Source: Leptospira kemamanensis
GTDB taxonomy: Bacteria; Spirochaetota; Leptospiria; Leptospirales; Leptospiraceae
Reading direction: 5' to 3'
Length of the DNA: 64,000 nucleotides
NCBI RefSeq assembly: GCF_004769665.1
Contig: NZ_RQGG01000028.1
Location: 1 to 64,000 of the forward strand
Shown: positions 17,404 through 28,034 of the stretch, piece after piece
Numbering within the stretch: the stretch's first letter is position 1
How the letters are laid out: every line of letters starts with the position of its first letter
Translations under genes and position numbers: made by a program
Notes under the pieces: generated by a model
Told to the model about the DNA's origin: nothing
Databases searched by the model: none
The model's input: the letters and a program-made list of their open reading frames with translations, nothing else

Positions 17404-17588
17404 ATGTTAATAGACGAATAAAACGTTGTAAATGCGAGTCAATAAATGATATCCGAGGAGAAGTGATCAATTTTCTCTACTGCGATTCTAAGTACGTGTA
17501 TGTCCGTAAGGAAAAAAGCTAAATCACGTCACTTTCTCTCTTGCCCTTCCACAATTCTCCTGTAAACTTGTGACTTAGCAGGTGCATT

Positions 17589-19760
17589 TTGGATCCATTT
17601 TCAGAACTTGGCGCAACAGAAAATCCACTCTCAAACAGTGTTTCTGAACCAACCTATTTTATTTCCCTACCAAAGAATATCGCAAGTTATTCCTTAACCT
17701 CACAAGCCATCTTAGAAGAATTAAGAGTTAGGCACCGCAGGTTAGAAATGCATGGTAGTGCGGAGATCACTCCTACTTTATTTTTAACCTTGGATTTGAT
17801 CCCCGAACTATTATCCAAACAAGTGCACTTAACGGATTCTCATAAATCCAATCCGGCCATCAAAGAAGCACTGAAAGAACTCGCAGGTCTTACGGAACAC
17901 AACAAAGAACCTGTCGTTTATTTTTACCCATTTATTTTACTCGTAGACCAAAAACTGGTTTTTCGTGTGAGTATGATTTCTCCTCAAATCAATGAAAGAA
18001 CAGACATTGTTCCCTTTAGAAGATCGTGCTTTAAGTATAGCATTGATTTGGTGGATATTTTACTCAAAAACCAATCCAACCTCGATTTGATTTTAGAAAA
18101 TGAAAACCCAGGTTCGTCTTTACTTCGTGTTGATCAAAAAGGAAAAGTTTATTTTTTCCCTACCAAACTCGGATTTGAATCAGAACTGGAACGTATCCTT
18201 CGTAAAAGTATGGAACCCTTTGGTCCCTTACCTGTAAAAGATTTCATTTTAGATGTCATCACTCGTGGAAAAGAAACAGCAAACTTAGTAGAAATCGTTC
18301 CAGGTTATCATTTTGTTTTACCTAGTGGGTCACACCATCCAGAATACGCAAAACACCTAACCGTACAACTGGATGGACTCAAACAATTTGCCTTCCCCTA
18401 CTTAAAACGATTTGCGACTGAAAATCGTTATGAATCCTATTTAGAAAAATTAAATGATTTAGAATCCAAAATTCCAAAACAAACAGAAGAACTTCTGAAA
18501 CAAGGACAAAACTTATTACAAGAGGTCACTCAAATTTTAGGAGAATTTCCTTTTGAAAAACTAAGTGGTGACGATTCCATTCGCGTCAAAAATGGAATCC
18601 AAGATAGCCTTGTCATTTTACAAAAACTTTCTCGTTTCCTATCGCAACAAGAGAAAGAAGATGCGGAAGATGAATTATTTTCTCTCATCCAACTTTTGAG
18701 TACAAAAATCGAAGAAAATACGAAAAACACACTCACTCTCACCAAACTCAACTTATACTCTGAAATCAAAACTCTAAACCTAACATCGGATTCAGAAAAA
18801 AAGAAGGTCATGGATAAAATTGTAAAAACTTTATCGGATACTTATGGTTGTTTGGAAATGAAAGAGGAAAATTTTCATGTCCTATTTGCCCTTGACCAAA
18901 AGTATCTTTCGAAGGTAGAAGAAAATACACTCAAACTAGCTAAAACAAATTCCGAATATCGAAATGAACTACCGATCCTCGACCAAATCCGAATCATTTT
19001 AAAAAATCGTTCCGATGTTTCCATCGACAAAGAGGAAATATTACAAGAAACAATAGAAGAAGAAACAGAACCGGAAAACCAAACAAGAAAAGAACCGAGA
19101 ATTTCTTTTTCCGCCTTACAAGAAAAATTTCACGTTCCCATTGGAGTATTTAGTTTTTTAACATTGGCTTCTGTTGTCACTGTTGTCTCTTTACTGATCG
19201 GTAGCCTCGAATACATCGCTAGCGGTTTTTTCCTTAGCTTTATCATGGGGCTTATCCTTGGTTATTTGTATAGAAAAGATGAAAAACCAAAACCCAATCT
19301 AGAAAAACAAAAACCAGTGCAAACAAAAGAAAACAGATCTCTTTCGATTGCCAAGGTAGCAGAGACTTTCATCTATCCAAAAAAATTCAATAGCATCGCA
19401 GAGAAAGTATACGATTTCAAACGATTACGAAATCATATCGAAGAGTGTGTGGAAGAAATCAAACAACAACTCCCAGCGGCTGACCAAAAAAAGGATTCTA
19501 ATAAAATCGTCGCAGAGATTGAACATGCAATCATCCAAATTTCTGTGGTGATGAAAATTCCAGAAGCCATCCAATTAAAAAACAGGTCAAAGGAACTGAT
19601 CCTATCCAAATCAGATTTTCGGACAATTTTATTTCGCACACAACTCGCGGAATACTATCGCAAAGAAGCAAGTCTTTATAAATCTGACCGCGACCAAATG
19701 GATTATATTCAGTTTATCATCCGCGAATTAGAATTTGGCTATAATAAATATTTAAAGTAA
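17589..19760 (+). CDS. Large coiled-coil membrane protein, unknown
   Basis: I do not recognise this 723-residue protein. The start is a TTG at 17589 preceded by AGCAGGTG at SD distance. Residues 1-275 look globular, 285-430 and 590-700 are charged helices with coiled-coil character, and two adjacent membrane helices (about 520-560, ending LGYLYRKDEK) divide the protein. No enzyme motif is visible. The LRR lipoprotein gene follows by 13 bases and is probably co-transcribed. The layout resembles envelope-spanning scaffolds, but that is only a structural impression. Confidence 0.7.
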   Translation: MDPFSELGATENPLSNSVSEPTYFISLPKNIASYSLTSQAILEELRVRHRRLEMHGSAEITPTLFLTLDLIPELLSKQVHLTDSHKSNPAIKEALKELAGLTEHNKEPVVYFYPFILLVDQKLVFRVSMISPQINERTDIVPFRRSCFKYSIDLVDILLKNQSNLDLILENENPGSSLLRVDQKGKVYFFPTKLGFESELERILRKSMEPFGPLPVKDFILDVITRGKETANLVEIVPGYHFVLPSGSHHPEYAKHLTVQLDGLKQFAFPYLKRFATENRYESYLEKLNDLESKIPKQTEELLKQGQNLLQEVTQILGEFPFEKLSGDDSIRVKNGIQDSLVILQKLSRFLSQQEKEDAEDELFSLIQLLSTKIEENTKNTLTLTKLNLYSEIKTLNLTSDSEKKKVMDKIVKTLSDTYGCLEMKEENFHVLFALDQKYLSKVEENTLKLAKTNSEYRNELPILDQIRIILKNRSDVSIDKEEILQETIEEETEPENQTRKEPRISFSALQEKFHVPIGVFSFLTLASVVTVVSLLIGSLEYIASGFFLSFIMGLILGYLYRKDEKPKPNLEKQKPVQTKENRSLSIAKVAETFIYPKKFNSIAEKVYDFKRLRNHIEECVEEIKQQLPAADQKKDSNKIVAEIEHAIIQISVVMKIPEAIQLKNRSKELILSKSDFRTILFRTQLAEYYRKEASLYKSDRDQMDYIQFIIRELEFGYNKYLK

Positions 19761-19773
19761 GAAGTTTGGTATT

Positions 19774-20403
19774 ATGAAGTTGAAACTTTCTCCCATCATT
19801 TTTTATTCCTTGGTTTTGGTCTTTTCCTTTGGTTGTAAAAAGGAAAAAGTGAATGCTGAAATGTGGTTGGAAGAACACAAAGAAGAACGAGTATTAAATC
19901 TTTCCAATAAAGAAATAGCTGTGTTACCTACCTCAATCGGGAATCTTTCCAAAGTGGAAGAACTCACACTGCAATATGACTCACTCACATCCCTACCTAA
20001 AGAAATTGGAAATTTAAAACAGTTGAAGATTTTAAATTTGTTTGGAAATCCACTTACCACTCTTCCGGAAGAACTAGGAAATTTGGAAAATTTGGAAGTG
20101 TTACTCCTTGGCCGCACTCAATTACAAGAAATACCCCCTGTCCTTGCTAAGTTAAAACATCTAAAAACCCTTGCACTTGACGAAACCAAAGTGCAACTAA
20201 CAGAAGCGGATGTGGAAGTGATCGCAAACCTACCGAATTTGGAAATCCTTGACCTAAGCCTCATGCGAGAATACAAAACACTCCCCAAAAACTTGGCAAA
20301 ACTTTCCTTTCTGAAACAGCTCATCTTACAAAAAACTCTATTGGAAAAATCCGATGTGGTGAGACTCCGTGACGAGTTACCGAAAGTTCGAGTGAAACTA
20401 TAA
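19774..20403 (+). CDS. Leucine-rich-repeat lipoprotein
   Basis: A signal peptide ends in the lipobox-like SFGC near residue 21, giving a lipid-anchored protein. Residues about 40-180 hold six to seven leucine-rich repeats of roughly 23 residues (for example LPKEIGNLKQLKILNLFGNP), the plant/bacterial type common in Leptospira. It likely mediates protein-protein contact at the cell envelope. It is short (209 aa) compared with many leptospiral LRR proteins and lies directly downstream of the large unknown membrane protein. Confidence 0.85.
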   Translation: MKLKLSPIIFYSLVLVFSFGCKKEKVNAEMWLEEHKEERVLNLSNKEIAVLPTSIGNLSKVEELTLQYDSLTSLPKEIGNLKQLKILNLFGNPLTTLPEELGNLENLEVLLLGRTQLQEIPPVLAKLKHLKTLALDETKVQLTEADVEVIANLPNLEILDLSLMREYKTLPKNLAKLSFLKQLILQKTLLEKSDVVRLRDELPKVRVKL

Positions 20404-20463
20404 GGATTTCTCTATTTTTTTTCCGTTTTCTCTTTGGCCTAGAGTGCAAACATTGGTCTTACT

Positions 20464-23214
20464 ATGGCCAAACCAGAAACGGAAAATCCTTATTCTAAAA
20501 CAGTTCTCCTTCCTGAGACCAATTTTCCCATGAAAGCCGACCTGGCAAAACGTGAGCCAGGCCAAATTCAAATTTGGAAAACAGAAAAAGTTTTCCAAAA
20601 AATGAAAGAAATTCGAAACAACAAACCATCCTTTGTTTTGCATGATGGACCACCCTATGCCAATGGAAACTTTCACGTCGGCCACTCACTCAATAAAATT
20701 TTAAAAGACATCATCATCAAATCCAAAACCCTTTCTGGTTTCCAAACGGATATGATCCCTGGTTGGGATTGCCATGGACTTCCCATCGAAGTACAGGTGT
20801 TAAAGAATCTAGGAAAAGAAGCAAGGAACACAAGTCCAAGCGAACTTAGAAAAAAATGCCGCGAGTATGCTGCCGAGTTTGTTGGCAAACAAGGAGAAGA
20901 CTTAAGTCGTTTCCTTTGTTTTTGGGACGAAGATCACAAATACCTAACCATGGCTCCAGAGTTTGAAGCACGGATTGTAGAAGTTTTTGGTTCTCTTTTT
21001 GAAAAGGGTTATATCTACAAAGGAAAAAAACCCGTGTATTGGTGCATTGATTTGGCGACGGCTCATGCAGAAGCAGAGATCGAATACCAAAACCATGTTT
21101 CTCCTTCCATCTATGTGAAGTTTGCTGTAAAAGGAGAAACGGATACATATTGCCTCATCTGGACAACAACTCCTTGGACTCTTCCTGCAAACCTGGCAAT
21201 TTGTTTTAACGAAGAACTTCCCTATTCTCTTTTCCAATCAGACAGTCATGGCCGACTCATCGTGGCAGATGGATTAAAAGAAGCAGTGGAACAAAAAACG
21301 GGGATCACACTTACCAAAATCAAATCTCTAACAAATGCTGATTTAAAACAAATGGTTTTCCTCCATCCCTTTTTAGAACGTGAGTCGATTTCTCTTTTTG
21401 GAAACCATGTGACACTCGATGCAGGAACAGGTTGTGTACACACAGCTCCTGGACATGGAACAGACGACTACCGCGTAGGAACTGCCGCAGGACTTCCAAC
21501 ACTTTCACCAGTAGACGATTACGGCCGTTATACGGACGAATTTGAAATGATGAAGGGGATCAAAATTTGGGATGCCAATCCAAAAATTGTAGAACTGCTG
21601 AGAGAAAAAAATGCTCTAGTTCATTTTTCAGAATTCACACACTCCTACCCACATAGTTGGAGAAGTAAAAAACCACTTATCTTTCGAGCCACACCACAAT
21701 GGTTTTTTTCCATTGATCATAATGGACTTCGTGAGGAATCTCTTAAGGCGATAGACAAAGTCCAATGGATCCCAGATTGGGGAATCACAAGGATTCGTTC
21801 TATGGTGGAATCTAGACCTGACTGGTGTTTGTCGAGACAAAGAAATTGGGGAGTACCAATTCCTTCTTTCACTTGTAAGTCTTGTGGTCAGACCCATTTG
21901 GATGACAAAACCATCCAACACTTCATCCAAATTGTGAAACAAGAAGGGATCGAAGTTTGGTATGAAAAAGAAGCCAAGGACTTATTGCCACAAGGAACAA
22001 AGTGTACCAAATGTGGATCAGAGGACCTCAAACAAGACAAAGACATCCTAGATGTTTGGTTTGATTCCGGCGTTTCCAGCTTTTCTGTGTTTGGTGATTC
22101 TATGGGTAAAGAACCTGCCGATTTGTATTTGGAAGGATCTGACCAACATAGAGGTTGGTTCCAATCTTCGCTTTGGCCATCGATGGCCATCCGTAAAACT
22201 CCCCCTTATAAATCGGTTCTCACCCATGGGTATGTGTTGGATGAAAAAGGTCACGCGATGTCCAAGTCCCTTGGCAATGTGATCAATCCTACCACCGATA
22301 TCATCAACCAATACGGCGCTGATATTTTACGTCTTTGGGTGAGCACTCAAGACTTCCGAGATGATGTGAAAATTGGAAAAGATTCCATCAAAACTGTCTC
22401 TGAAGCCTATCGCAAAATCCGTAACACCTTCCGCTATTTGCTTGGGAATACAAATGCCTCCACACTCGAATGGAATTTGAAACCAGAAGACTTGGAAACT
22501 ATTGATAGGTATTACCTACACAAACTGGCGAAACTGAATGAAGATGTGAAAAAACTCTATGACTCCTACCAGTTCCACCAAGTGTATCACAAGGTCCTTG
22601 TATTCTGTACGGTAGATTTATCACAAGATTACTTTGAAATCATTCGAGATCGGATGTATTGTGATGCGAAAGAATCTAAAACAAGACGTTCCTCGGAATA
22701 CACACTGGCTGTGATTTTGGAAGTCCTTTCCAAACTTCTCGCACCCATCTTATCGTTTACGACGGAAGAAGTGTGGTCTAGTTTTGGAAAAAAAGATTCC
22801 GTGTTTTATTCTGATTTTTCAGACCTTACAAAGTGGATCGATGATGCCCTCGAAGCCCAATTGAATCCTGTTTTCGCTACCAAAGAAGATGTTCAAAAAG
22901 CATTAGAAGAAGCAAGGAAACTCGGAAAACTAGGGAAGTCTCTGGAAGCAGAAGTGTTCATCCCTGGAAATTCCTTACAAAACTCAAAGTTTTCTAAAGA
23001 TGACCTTAGTTTATTTTTTGTAGTTTCCGAAGTATCCTTTGATCCAAAAGAAATCAGTGAAGTGTATTCTGAATGGAAAGGAGAGACAGGTTCCATCCAA
23101 ATTCGAAAACCTCACCACCACGAATGCCCTCGCTGCTGGCGCCATGTTTCAGAAAAAGAAGGAACTTTGTGCAAACGTTGTGAGGAAGTGGTTTCCAAAC
23201 TCTCCCCTAAGTAA
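20464..23214 (+). CDS. ileS: Isoleucyl-tRNA synthetase
   Basis: The 916-residue class I synthetase has the HIGH-equivalent HVGH in [14 protein letters not shown] near residue 71 and the KMSKS loop as AMSKSLGN near 597. An editing (CP1) insertion includes [12 protein letters not shown] and the [15 protein letters not shown] motif. A zinc site at the C-terminus (CPRCW...CKRC near 888-907) marks the bacterial short type, which is usually mupirocin-sensitive. It charges tRNA-Ile; the window also encodes a GAT-anticodon tRNA-Ile. It is followed by a plausible terminator. Confidence 0.97.
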   Translation: MAKPETENPYSKTVLLPETNFPMKADLAKREPGQIQIWKTEKVFQKMKEIRNNKPSFVLHDGPPYANGNFHVGHSLNKILKDIIIKSKTLSGFQTDMIPGWDCHGLPIEVQVLKNLGKEARNTSPSELRKKCREYAAEFVGKQGEDLSRFLCFWDEDHKYLTMAPEFEARIVEVFGSLFEKGYIYKGKKPVYWCIDLATAHAEAEIEYQNHVSPSIYVKFAVKGETDTYCLIWTTTPWTLPANLAICFNEELPYSLFQSDSHGRLIVADGLKEAVEQKTGITLTKIKSLTNADLKQMVFLHPFLERESISLFGNHVTLDAGTGCVHTAPGHGTDDYRVGTAAGLPTLSPVDDYGRYTDEFEMMKGIKIWDANPKIVELLREKNALVHFSEFTHSYPHSWRSKKPLIFRATPQWFFSIDHNGLREESLKAIDKVQWIPDWGITRIRSMVESRPDWCLSRQRNWGVPIPSFTCKSCGQTHLDDKTIQHFIQIVKQEGIEVWYEKEAKDLLPQGTKCTKCGSEDLKQDKDILDVWFDSGVSSFSVFGDSMGKEPADLYLEGSDQHRGWFQSSLWPSMAIRKTPPYKSVLTHGYVLDEKGHAMSKSLGNVINPTTDIINQYGADILRLWVSTQDFRDDVKIGKDSIKTVSEAYRKIRNTFRYLLGNTNASTLEWNLKPEDLETIDRYYLHKLAKLNEDVKKLYDSYQFHQVYHKVLVFCTVDLSQDYFEIIRDRMYCDAKESKTRRSSEYTLAVILEVLSKLLAPILSFTTEEVWSSFGKKDSVFYSDFSDLTKWIDDALEAQLNPVFATKEDVQKALEEARKLGKLGKSLEAEVFIPGNSLQNSKFSKDDLSLFFVVSEVSFDPKEISEVYSEWKGETGSIQIRKPHHHECPRCWRHVSEKEGTLCKRCEEVVSKLSPK

Positions 23215-23264
23215 CGTTAGGGGATTGATTTCAGAATCCAGAAATTAAGCTCAGGTAATCATAG

Positions 23265-23299
23265 AACCTGTCGTCTGTGATGCGGAGGGCAGGTTTTTT
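23265..23299 (+). terminator. Possible rho-independent terminator after ileS
   Basis: AACCTG (23265-23270) pairs with CAGGTT (23290-23295), followed by six T at 23294-23299. The loop is long (19 bases), so strength is uncertain. A second small hairpin CCCCTAA/TTAGGGG (23204-23223) spans the ileS stop codon without a T-run. Confidence 0.45.
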
Positions 23300-24929
23300 A
23301 TTTGTTTACCTTTTTCTGTTTCCACCTTCGTAAGAACCTACCTAAGATGATTTCGGATTCCGAAAGTCCTGTGTAGGTTGCGATTCCAAAATACAAGACA
23401 ACTGCCGGAACCATCGAAAGAGATAAACTCAAACGACTGAGATTGGCATGACTGAGTCCAAGTGCATTCGTTCCCCAATTTTGTAAGTTTGGTTTGATCA
23501 CCCATTCTGAAAACACAAGCCAAAAGAAAAGCCCAAAGAGTGCGGGTACCATTTTTAATACCCGTTTTCCCACAGTGGCAAAAGGAATTCGCACTTGGTG
23601 TGCTTTCAAATAATACAATAACAAAGATGAGGTGACAATCGCCGAAAGGGCCGATGCAAGGGCAATCGCAGAATGTTTCAAAAAGAACATTAGGCTAATG
23701 CTCACTACGACACTGAGGACAAAAGATATCAATTGGATGCGAAGTGGTGTTTTTGTATCGGAGAAAGCATAATAGGAAGAAACAAGCACTTTGTTGATGC
23801 TATAAAATGGAATCGCCAGAGAATAAAACACTAAGGGAAAAAATGCAGTGAGAGTGGCTAGATGGTCCCAACGTCCCCCATAGTAAATAGAATCCAAAAC
23901 CGTTTCCCCAAGCACCGCCAAACCAATGCTTGCTGGTAAAGTCAAAAAGAATGCAAATGATAAAACATCGGCAATCTCCTTTGGCACATTTCCTTCCCTG
24001 CCCTCCCGTAAATCCTTCAAAAGAGATGGAAGGATGGTAGTCGCAAGAGCAACCCCAATGATTCCCGTGGGGAGTTGGACGAGCCTCTGGGAATAATCCA
24101 AACTCACAACAGCACCAAGTCCTGGGTTTTGGTTTTGGATGTAGTTAGCAAGAAAGATATCCACAAGCAGTCCGATTTGGTAAAAACTCCCACCAAGAGC
24201 TGCAGGTAACATGAGTTTAAAAATCTTTTTGATGGCAGGGTGTTTGAAATCCAATCGAAAGATGGGACCAAATCCATTTTTGTAAACAAACCAACCTTGT
24301 ACAAGTAATTGTAATACCCCACCACATACTATTCCATACGCGAGGTAAAATACCCGGTCTTTGATTTCATGATAAAACGGAAAAACAAAAAGAAAGACTG
24401 CCAGATAACTAAAGTTAAGGATGATTGGGGATAATGACGGAACAAAATACTTGTGATGCGAATTCGATATCGACATAAAAATCGAAGATAAACTTGCCGT
24501 CATGATAAGAAAAAATAGAACTAACGAAAGTTCAACGACCAAATTTCCATATTCTGGTGTTCCACCCACAAGTGTGGGTAAAAACCTCGCCGCAAAGAAC
24601 CAAAAACAAGCCACAAAAATGGATAAACAAAGGAATAAAAAACTTAGAACTGTTCCTGCCATCACTCGGGCTTCCATCACACCCATTTTTTCATACTCAG
24701 AAAAAATAGGCATAAAGGATTGGCTTAAAGTCCCTTCTGCCAGAAGGTTTCGAAACATATTGGGAAGCCGGTAAGCAACACTAAAAGCAGAGGCCACCAT
24801 CCCTGTTCCAAAACTAACAGCCATAAAGTGGTCACGAATCAGACCTAAAATTCTAGATAAAAATGTGTAAAAAGATAAAGCAAGGGATCGTTTTGTACTG
24901 GATTCGTTCCCAGGCGTTTGTTTTGTCAT
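23298..24929 (-). CDS. murJ: Lipid II flippase MurJ (MviN)
   Basis: The 543-residue protein has about 14 membrane helices and starts with the MurJ-type SFYTFLSRILGLIRDHFMAV segment, including the conserved Arg-containing first helix. RLPNMFRNLLAEGTLSQSFMP is the family signature loop. It flips lipid II across the inner membrane for peptidoglycan synthesis. It is the last gene of a leftward group with the STAS/zinc-ribbon gene (11-base gap), which places a signalling module directly upstream of a cell-wall gene. Confidence 0.93.
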   Translation of the reverse strand: MTKQTPGNESSTKRSLALSFYTFLSRILGLIRDHFMAVSFGTGMVASAFSVAYRLPNMFRNLLAEGTLSQSFMPIFSEYEKMGVMEARVMAGTVLSFLFLCLSIFVACFWFFAARFLPTLVGGTPEYGNLVVELSLVLFFLIMTASLSSIFMSISNSHHKYFVPSLSPIILNFSYLAVFLFVFPFYHEIKDRVFYLAYGIVCGGVLQLLVQGWFVYKNGFGPIFRLDFKHPAIKKIFKLMLPAALGGSFYQIGLLVDIFLANYIQNQNPGLGAVVSLDYSQRLVQLPTGIIGVALATTILPSLLKDLREGREGNVPKEIADVLSFAFFLTLPASIGLAVLGETVLDSIYYGGRWDHLATLTAFFPLVFYSLAIPFYSINKVLVSSYYAFSDTKTPLRIQLISFVLSVVVSISLMFFLKHSAIALASALSAIVTSSLLLYYLKAHQVRIPFATVGKRVLKMVPALFGLFFWLVFSEWVIKPNLQNWGTNALGLSHANLSRLSLSLSMVPAVVLYFGIATYTGLSESEIILGRFLRRWKQKKVNK

Positions 24930-24940
24930 ACGACCAGGAT

Positions 24941-25810
24941 TTAGAGTGGATTTAATTTTTCAAGAAAACGGATGGAGCCGTTTGGACTCAATTGGAACTG
25001 TATTTTACAGTTAGGGCATTCGTGTTTTCCAAATTTAAAAAGCCGAAGCCTTGTCCCACACACTTCACATTGGATGATCCTTTCGATTGTTTCCAATTGT
25101 TTGGTTTTGGATTGGATGTAATTTGGAATTTTGTCCAATTTTGTTTCTGGTTCTTTTCCTGATTTATAAACAGAAAATCTTCTTTCCAATTCTGATTGCA
25201 GGGACTCCTTGATTTCTAATCGGAGTTGATTGATTTTTTCTTCCAGAACCGTTTCCATAGGCGATGGACTGGGGTTGACATTTGTTTGTTCTGTCGGCAA
25301 AGATTCCAATGTGGAAATTGGTTCTTTGTCTCGAATTTCTTTCCCTTCCCCTTTCGATTTTCCAGTAAAGTAAAATCGAATTCGGTTCTCTTCCGATTTT
25401 GGTTCAGAGTCCATTTCCTTTCGAGTTGGCGCTTCTTGCATCGATTTTGAATGACTGTCTACAGTCTCTTTAGGAGAAACATCGACTTGGAGTAAAAAAG
25501 ATTCAGCGGCATTATGACTACGAAACACTGGTAGTCTCTCAAATAGACCAACCAACCTCAGAACATCTTCCACTTCTTCTTTTAATCCATAAATGGCATA
25601 CACAGCATTTGCCTTCAGCACTTGTTTGTGAATTTTCACGAGGATACTGATCCCATTCGAAGTGATAAAATCAAGTGATCCCAGTTGGAATAAAAACTTA
25701 CGATAACCTTTGTTTAATTGTGATTCAAAATAACGGTAAAAATCGTCAGCACTACTTCCGTCTAAACCACCTTTTAATTGAATGGAAAATACTTTGTCTT
25801 TTGATTCCAT
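24941..25810 (-). CDS. STAS-domain protein with C-terminal zinc ribbon
   Basis: Residues 1-110 form a STAS domain with LGSLDFITSNGISILVKIH at the usual phospho-acceptor turn (Ser/Asn-Gly). A low-complexity charged linker (about 115-230) follows, and residues 245-275 carry a zinc ribbon: CEVCGTRLRLFKFGKHECPNC. The combination of an anti-sigma-antagonist fold with a zinc ribbon is uncommon. It sits between the sensor-like membrane protein gene (three-base gap) and murJ, so it may relay a signal to a cell-wall step. That role is inferred from position. Confidence 0.75.
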   Translation of the reverse strand: MESKDKVFSIQLKGGLDGSSADDFYRYFESQLNKGYRKFLFQLGSLDFITSNGISILVKIHKQVLKANAVYAIYGLKEEVEDVLRLVGLFERLPVFRSHNAAESFLLQVDVSPKETVDSHSKSMQEAPTRKEMDSEPKSEENRIRFYFTGKSKGEGKEIRDKEPISTLESLPTEQTNVNPSPSPMETVLEEKINQLRLEIKESLQSELERRFSVYKSGKEPETKLDKIPNYIQSKTKQLETIERIIQCEVCGTRLRLFKFGKHECPNCKIQFQLSPNGSIRFLEKLNPL

Positions 25811-25813
25811 AAT

Positions 25814-26806
25814 TTATCCTAAGAAAATTGCATCACGAATGGTTGTGTCACTTGGTTCCGTTTTGATATGATTCACAACAGGTCCCCCAGGTAATACTTC
25901 TACTTCCTTTTCTTTCTCCATCGTATGACTCTGTGGTTGTGGTATTTGTAATTCTTCTTCTAAATGACTCACTGGAGTAACGGAAAGGTCTATTGTTTCC
26001 ATGGTTTTTTTCTGAATGATGGGCAAGGACTCCCCTGTTTCTGGTTGGGTCACCGTTTCTTTGGCAACAAACACCGAATAAGCAACAAAAGCTCCCGTTA
26101 GTAACAAACTCACAACGAGTGCAATCAGGACATAATTGAAAACCATCCACTCCACAAGTTTCCATTGGTTTTCAAATAAGAGACCTAGGTTTCCCCTTTC
26201 ATACACTAAAATCACAAGGCCCGAAACATCCAAAGTTCCAGGTTTATACAAGGGTGTCGTCAATCGAACTGTATTCGATTTTGCTAATGGAAGATATGTT
26301 AATACCCACTCAAAACCATCACGCAGTTTTGGGTCCCGTTTGGAATTGACGATGGGGTTCTCACCGTTTTCCGGTTCGGACCATTCCCATTTTTTCATCC
26401 GTATCCCTTTTCGAAAGAAGGTAGATTTTGCCAGTTCTTCGTCAGGTTTTCGTTTTTTTAATTCATCAATGGTATAAATGGTATCGGTGGAAACAAGAAG
26501 AGTTGCATCGGGTGCATACAAACTGATTTTTAAAAATCGAAATTGTTCGGGATCATTTTTAGATTGTTCCACATACCGTTGGAACATTTTTTCTAACTCC
26601 ACATAATCTTCGTTATTCTGCCTAGTCTCTGCTGATTTCGCTAAAGCAAGACTCAAATCCCTTGCTCTATGGTCCGAGATAAACTGTTCTTGGATGAGAG
26701 CATTTTGTAAGGACTCATAAAATGTCCAAACCACTCCACTGAGAGCAAGGGTTTCAGAGAGGATCAAAAAGAGAATAAAGGATAGAAAAAAACGTGAATA
26801 TTTCAT
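25814..26806 (-). CDS. Two-helix membrane sensor-like protein without effector domain
   Basis: The 330-residue protein has an N-terminal membrane helix (about 6-30), an extracytoplasmic domain of about 180 residues, a second helix (about 215-245) and a cytoplasmic tail of about 85 residues rich in Pro, Glu and Thr. The outer domain resembles a PAS/Cache-type sensor (LKISLYAPDATLLVSTDTIY), but no HAMP, kinase or chemotaxis domain follows. It may pass signals through partner proteins, such as the STAS protein encoded three bases downstream. Assignment is by topology only. Confidence 0.6.
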   Translation of the reverse strand: MKYSRFFLSFILFLILSETLALSGVVWTFYESLQNALIQEQFISDHRARDLSLALAKSAETRQNNEDYVELEKMFQRYVEQSKNDPEQFRFLKISLYAPDATLLVSTDTIYTIDELKKRKPDEELAKSTFFRKGIRMKKWEWSEPENGENPIVNSKRDPKLRDGFEWVLTYLPLAKSNTVRLTTPLYKPGTLDVSGLVILVYERGNLGLLFENQWKLVEWMVFNYVLIALVVSLLLTGAFVAYSVFVAKETVTQPETGESLPIIQKKTMETIDLSVTPVSHLEEELQIPQPQSHTMEKEKEVEVLPGGPVVNHIKTEPSDTTIRDAIFLG

Positions 26807-26861
26807 GGCTCCCCCTTATTCTTTTCGGCCAAACTTGGGGAAAGGACATAAAAAATCAAAG

Positions 26862-27518
26862 TTATGGGAGAAGAGATAGAAAATGACGGGCAAATCGAAG
26901 GACAAATTCCTTCCGTTTTTCCAAAAACCCATCCTCCAGTCCCAGTTCCAAAAGGGAGGTCATATCCTCAGACCTTGCCCCGCATGGATGGATGAAAGAA
27001 AAGGTAGAGAGAGAATTTGTCCCATTCAAAGCAAAACCAAAACTCGTAAAATAGGATTTAGCATACACCCCTTCGGAGATGAGTTTCTTATGAGTGGTTT
27101 CCGTATAAAGGCCCGGTGCTTTTGGGTTTTCCACGACAACAAGTCCCCAAGTGCCTTTCACCGCTACCACCAAACTCTCGTTCATGATTTGTAAAAACGC
27201 ACCCAAACTGAGATTCCGTTTTTTCAGGTCAATGTGGAGGTATCCCACAATTTGGCCAGGTTCATGCGCCGTAAAATCCCCTCCTCTCGGAATGGAAACC
27301 AGTTCTACTCCAAGTGTCGTTAAGTACTCCTTGGAAACCAAAAGATTTTCCGCTTTCGCGCCTATGCCTCCTGTCAAACATGGACTGTGTTCTAAAAAGA
27401 GCATGGATTCTCTTCGATTTTTCCTGGCATTTTCCTGGAAATCCAAGTATCTTTGGTAGGGTACAATCGAAGGAAAGAGATAGGAAGGTAGTCCTTTTTG
27501 ATGGAGAAACTTTTGCAT
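26862..27518 (-). CDS. lipB: Octanoyl-[ACP]:protein octanoyltransferase
   Basis: The 218-residue protein has the LipB motif RGGDFTAHEPGQIVGY (residues 78-93), the catalytic Lys (K145, KLISEGV) and the catalytic Cys (C179, FIHPCGARSED). The usual HGFALN is FGFALN here. It transfers octanoate from ACP to lipoyl domains in the first step of lipoate synthesis. No lipA is in the window. Its start codon overlaps that of the divergent Panacea-like gene by 18 bases, so their promoters must lie inside each other's coding regions. Confidence 0.9.
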   Translation of the reverse strand: MQKFLHQKGLPSYLFPSIVPYQRYLDFQENARKNRRESMLFLEHSPCLTGGIGAKAENLLVSKEYLTTLGVELVSIPRGGDFTAHEPGQIVGYLHIDLKKRNLSLGAFLQIMNESLVVAVKGTWGLVVVENPKAPGLYTETTHKKLISEGVYAKSYFTSFGFALNGTNSLSTFSFIHPCGARSEDMTSLLELGLEDGFLEKRKEFVLRFARHFLSLLP

Positions 27519-28034
27519 GCGATCCTTTGGATCCTCGAAAAATCCCCGAATGGCAGAGCTCGCTTAGATTTAGCAAAGCTCCTCTACTATTCGGATGGTG
27601 TCCATTTCCAAAAACATGCGGAGATGATCACACGAGGAGACTATATCCACTTAGAAGACTCACCTTACCCCGTCAAACTGAACGAGGCCCTTTTGTTTTT
27701 AAAAGACAAGGGTCATATCGAAGTTGTGCCGAAAATTGAAGGGAATGGAATCCAAGGTTTTGCTTTACGATTTGTAAAGCCACTGGATGGCCTCATCTTG
27801 TCTCGGGAAGAAAAACGAGTCATGATGAAGGTTGTGGAAGCCTTCCGTGGGCGGGTGGTAGATGAAAATCGCCATTATCCCAATTTGTATGAAAATTATG
27901 TCGTTACACCCTTATTTGCTGCCATTCCGTTTTCTGTGGACAGGATCAATACGAAAATCCATGTTCTTGTCCAAAAAAGCCTTTTGAATCTATCGGGCAA
28001 AATGTTTAGGGTTTTATTTGAGAGGTCCGAATGA
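27501..28034 (+). CDS. Panacea/SocA-like (DUF4065-type) protein
   Basis: The 178-residue protein shows the DUF4065/Panacea pattern: [20 protein letters not shown] near residue 25, then [20 protein letters not shown], and a C-terminal helical part. In other bacteria this fold occurs in antitoxins, SocA-type protease adaptors and phage proteins. Here there is no toxin partner; instead the gene overlaps panD by four bases (ATGA). I chose the ATG at 27501 with GGAAGG upstream over the adjacent TTG. A role in controlling PanD or its expression is speculative. Confidence 0.6.
   Translation: MEKLLHAILWILEKSPNGRARLDLAKLLYYSDGVHFQKHAEMITRGDYIHLEDSPYPVKLNEALLFLKDKGHIEVVPKIEGNGIQGFALRFVKPLDGLILSREEKRVMMKVVEAFRGRVVDENRHYPNLYENYVVTPLFAAIPFSVDRINTKIHVLVQKSLLNLSGKMFRVLFERSE

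Noticed and set aside
27501..28034. A toxin-antitoxin system around the Panacea-like gene
   Set aside because: No toxin gene is adjacent; the neighbours are panD and lipB.
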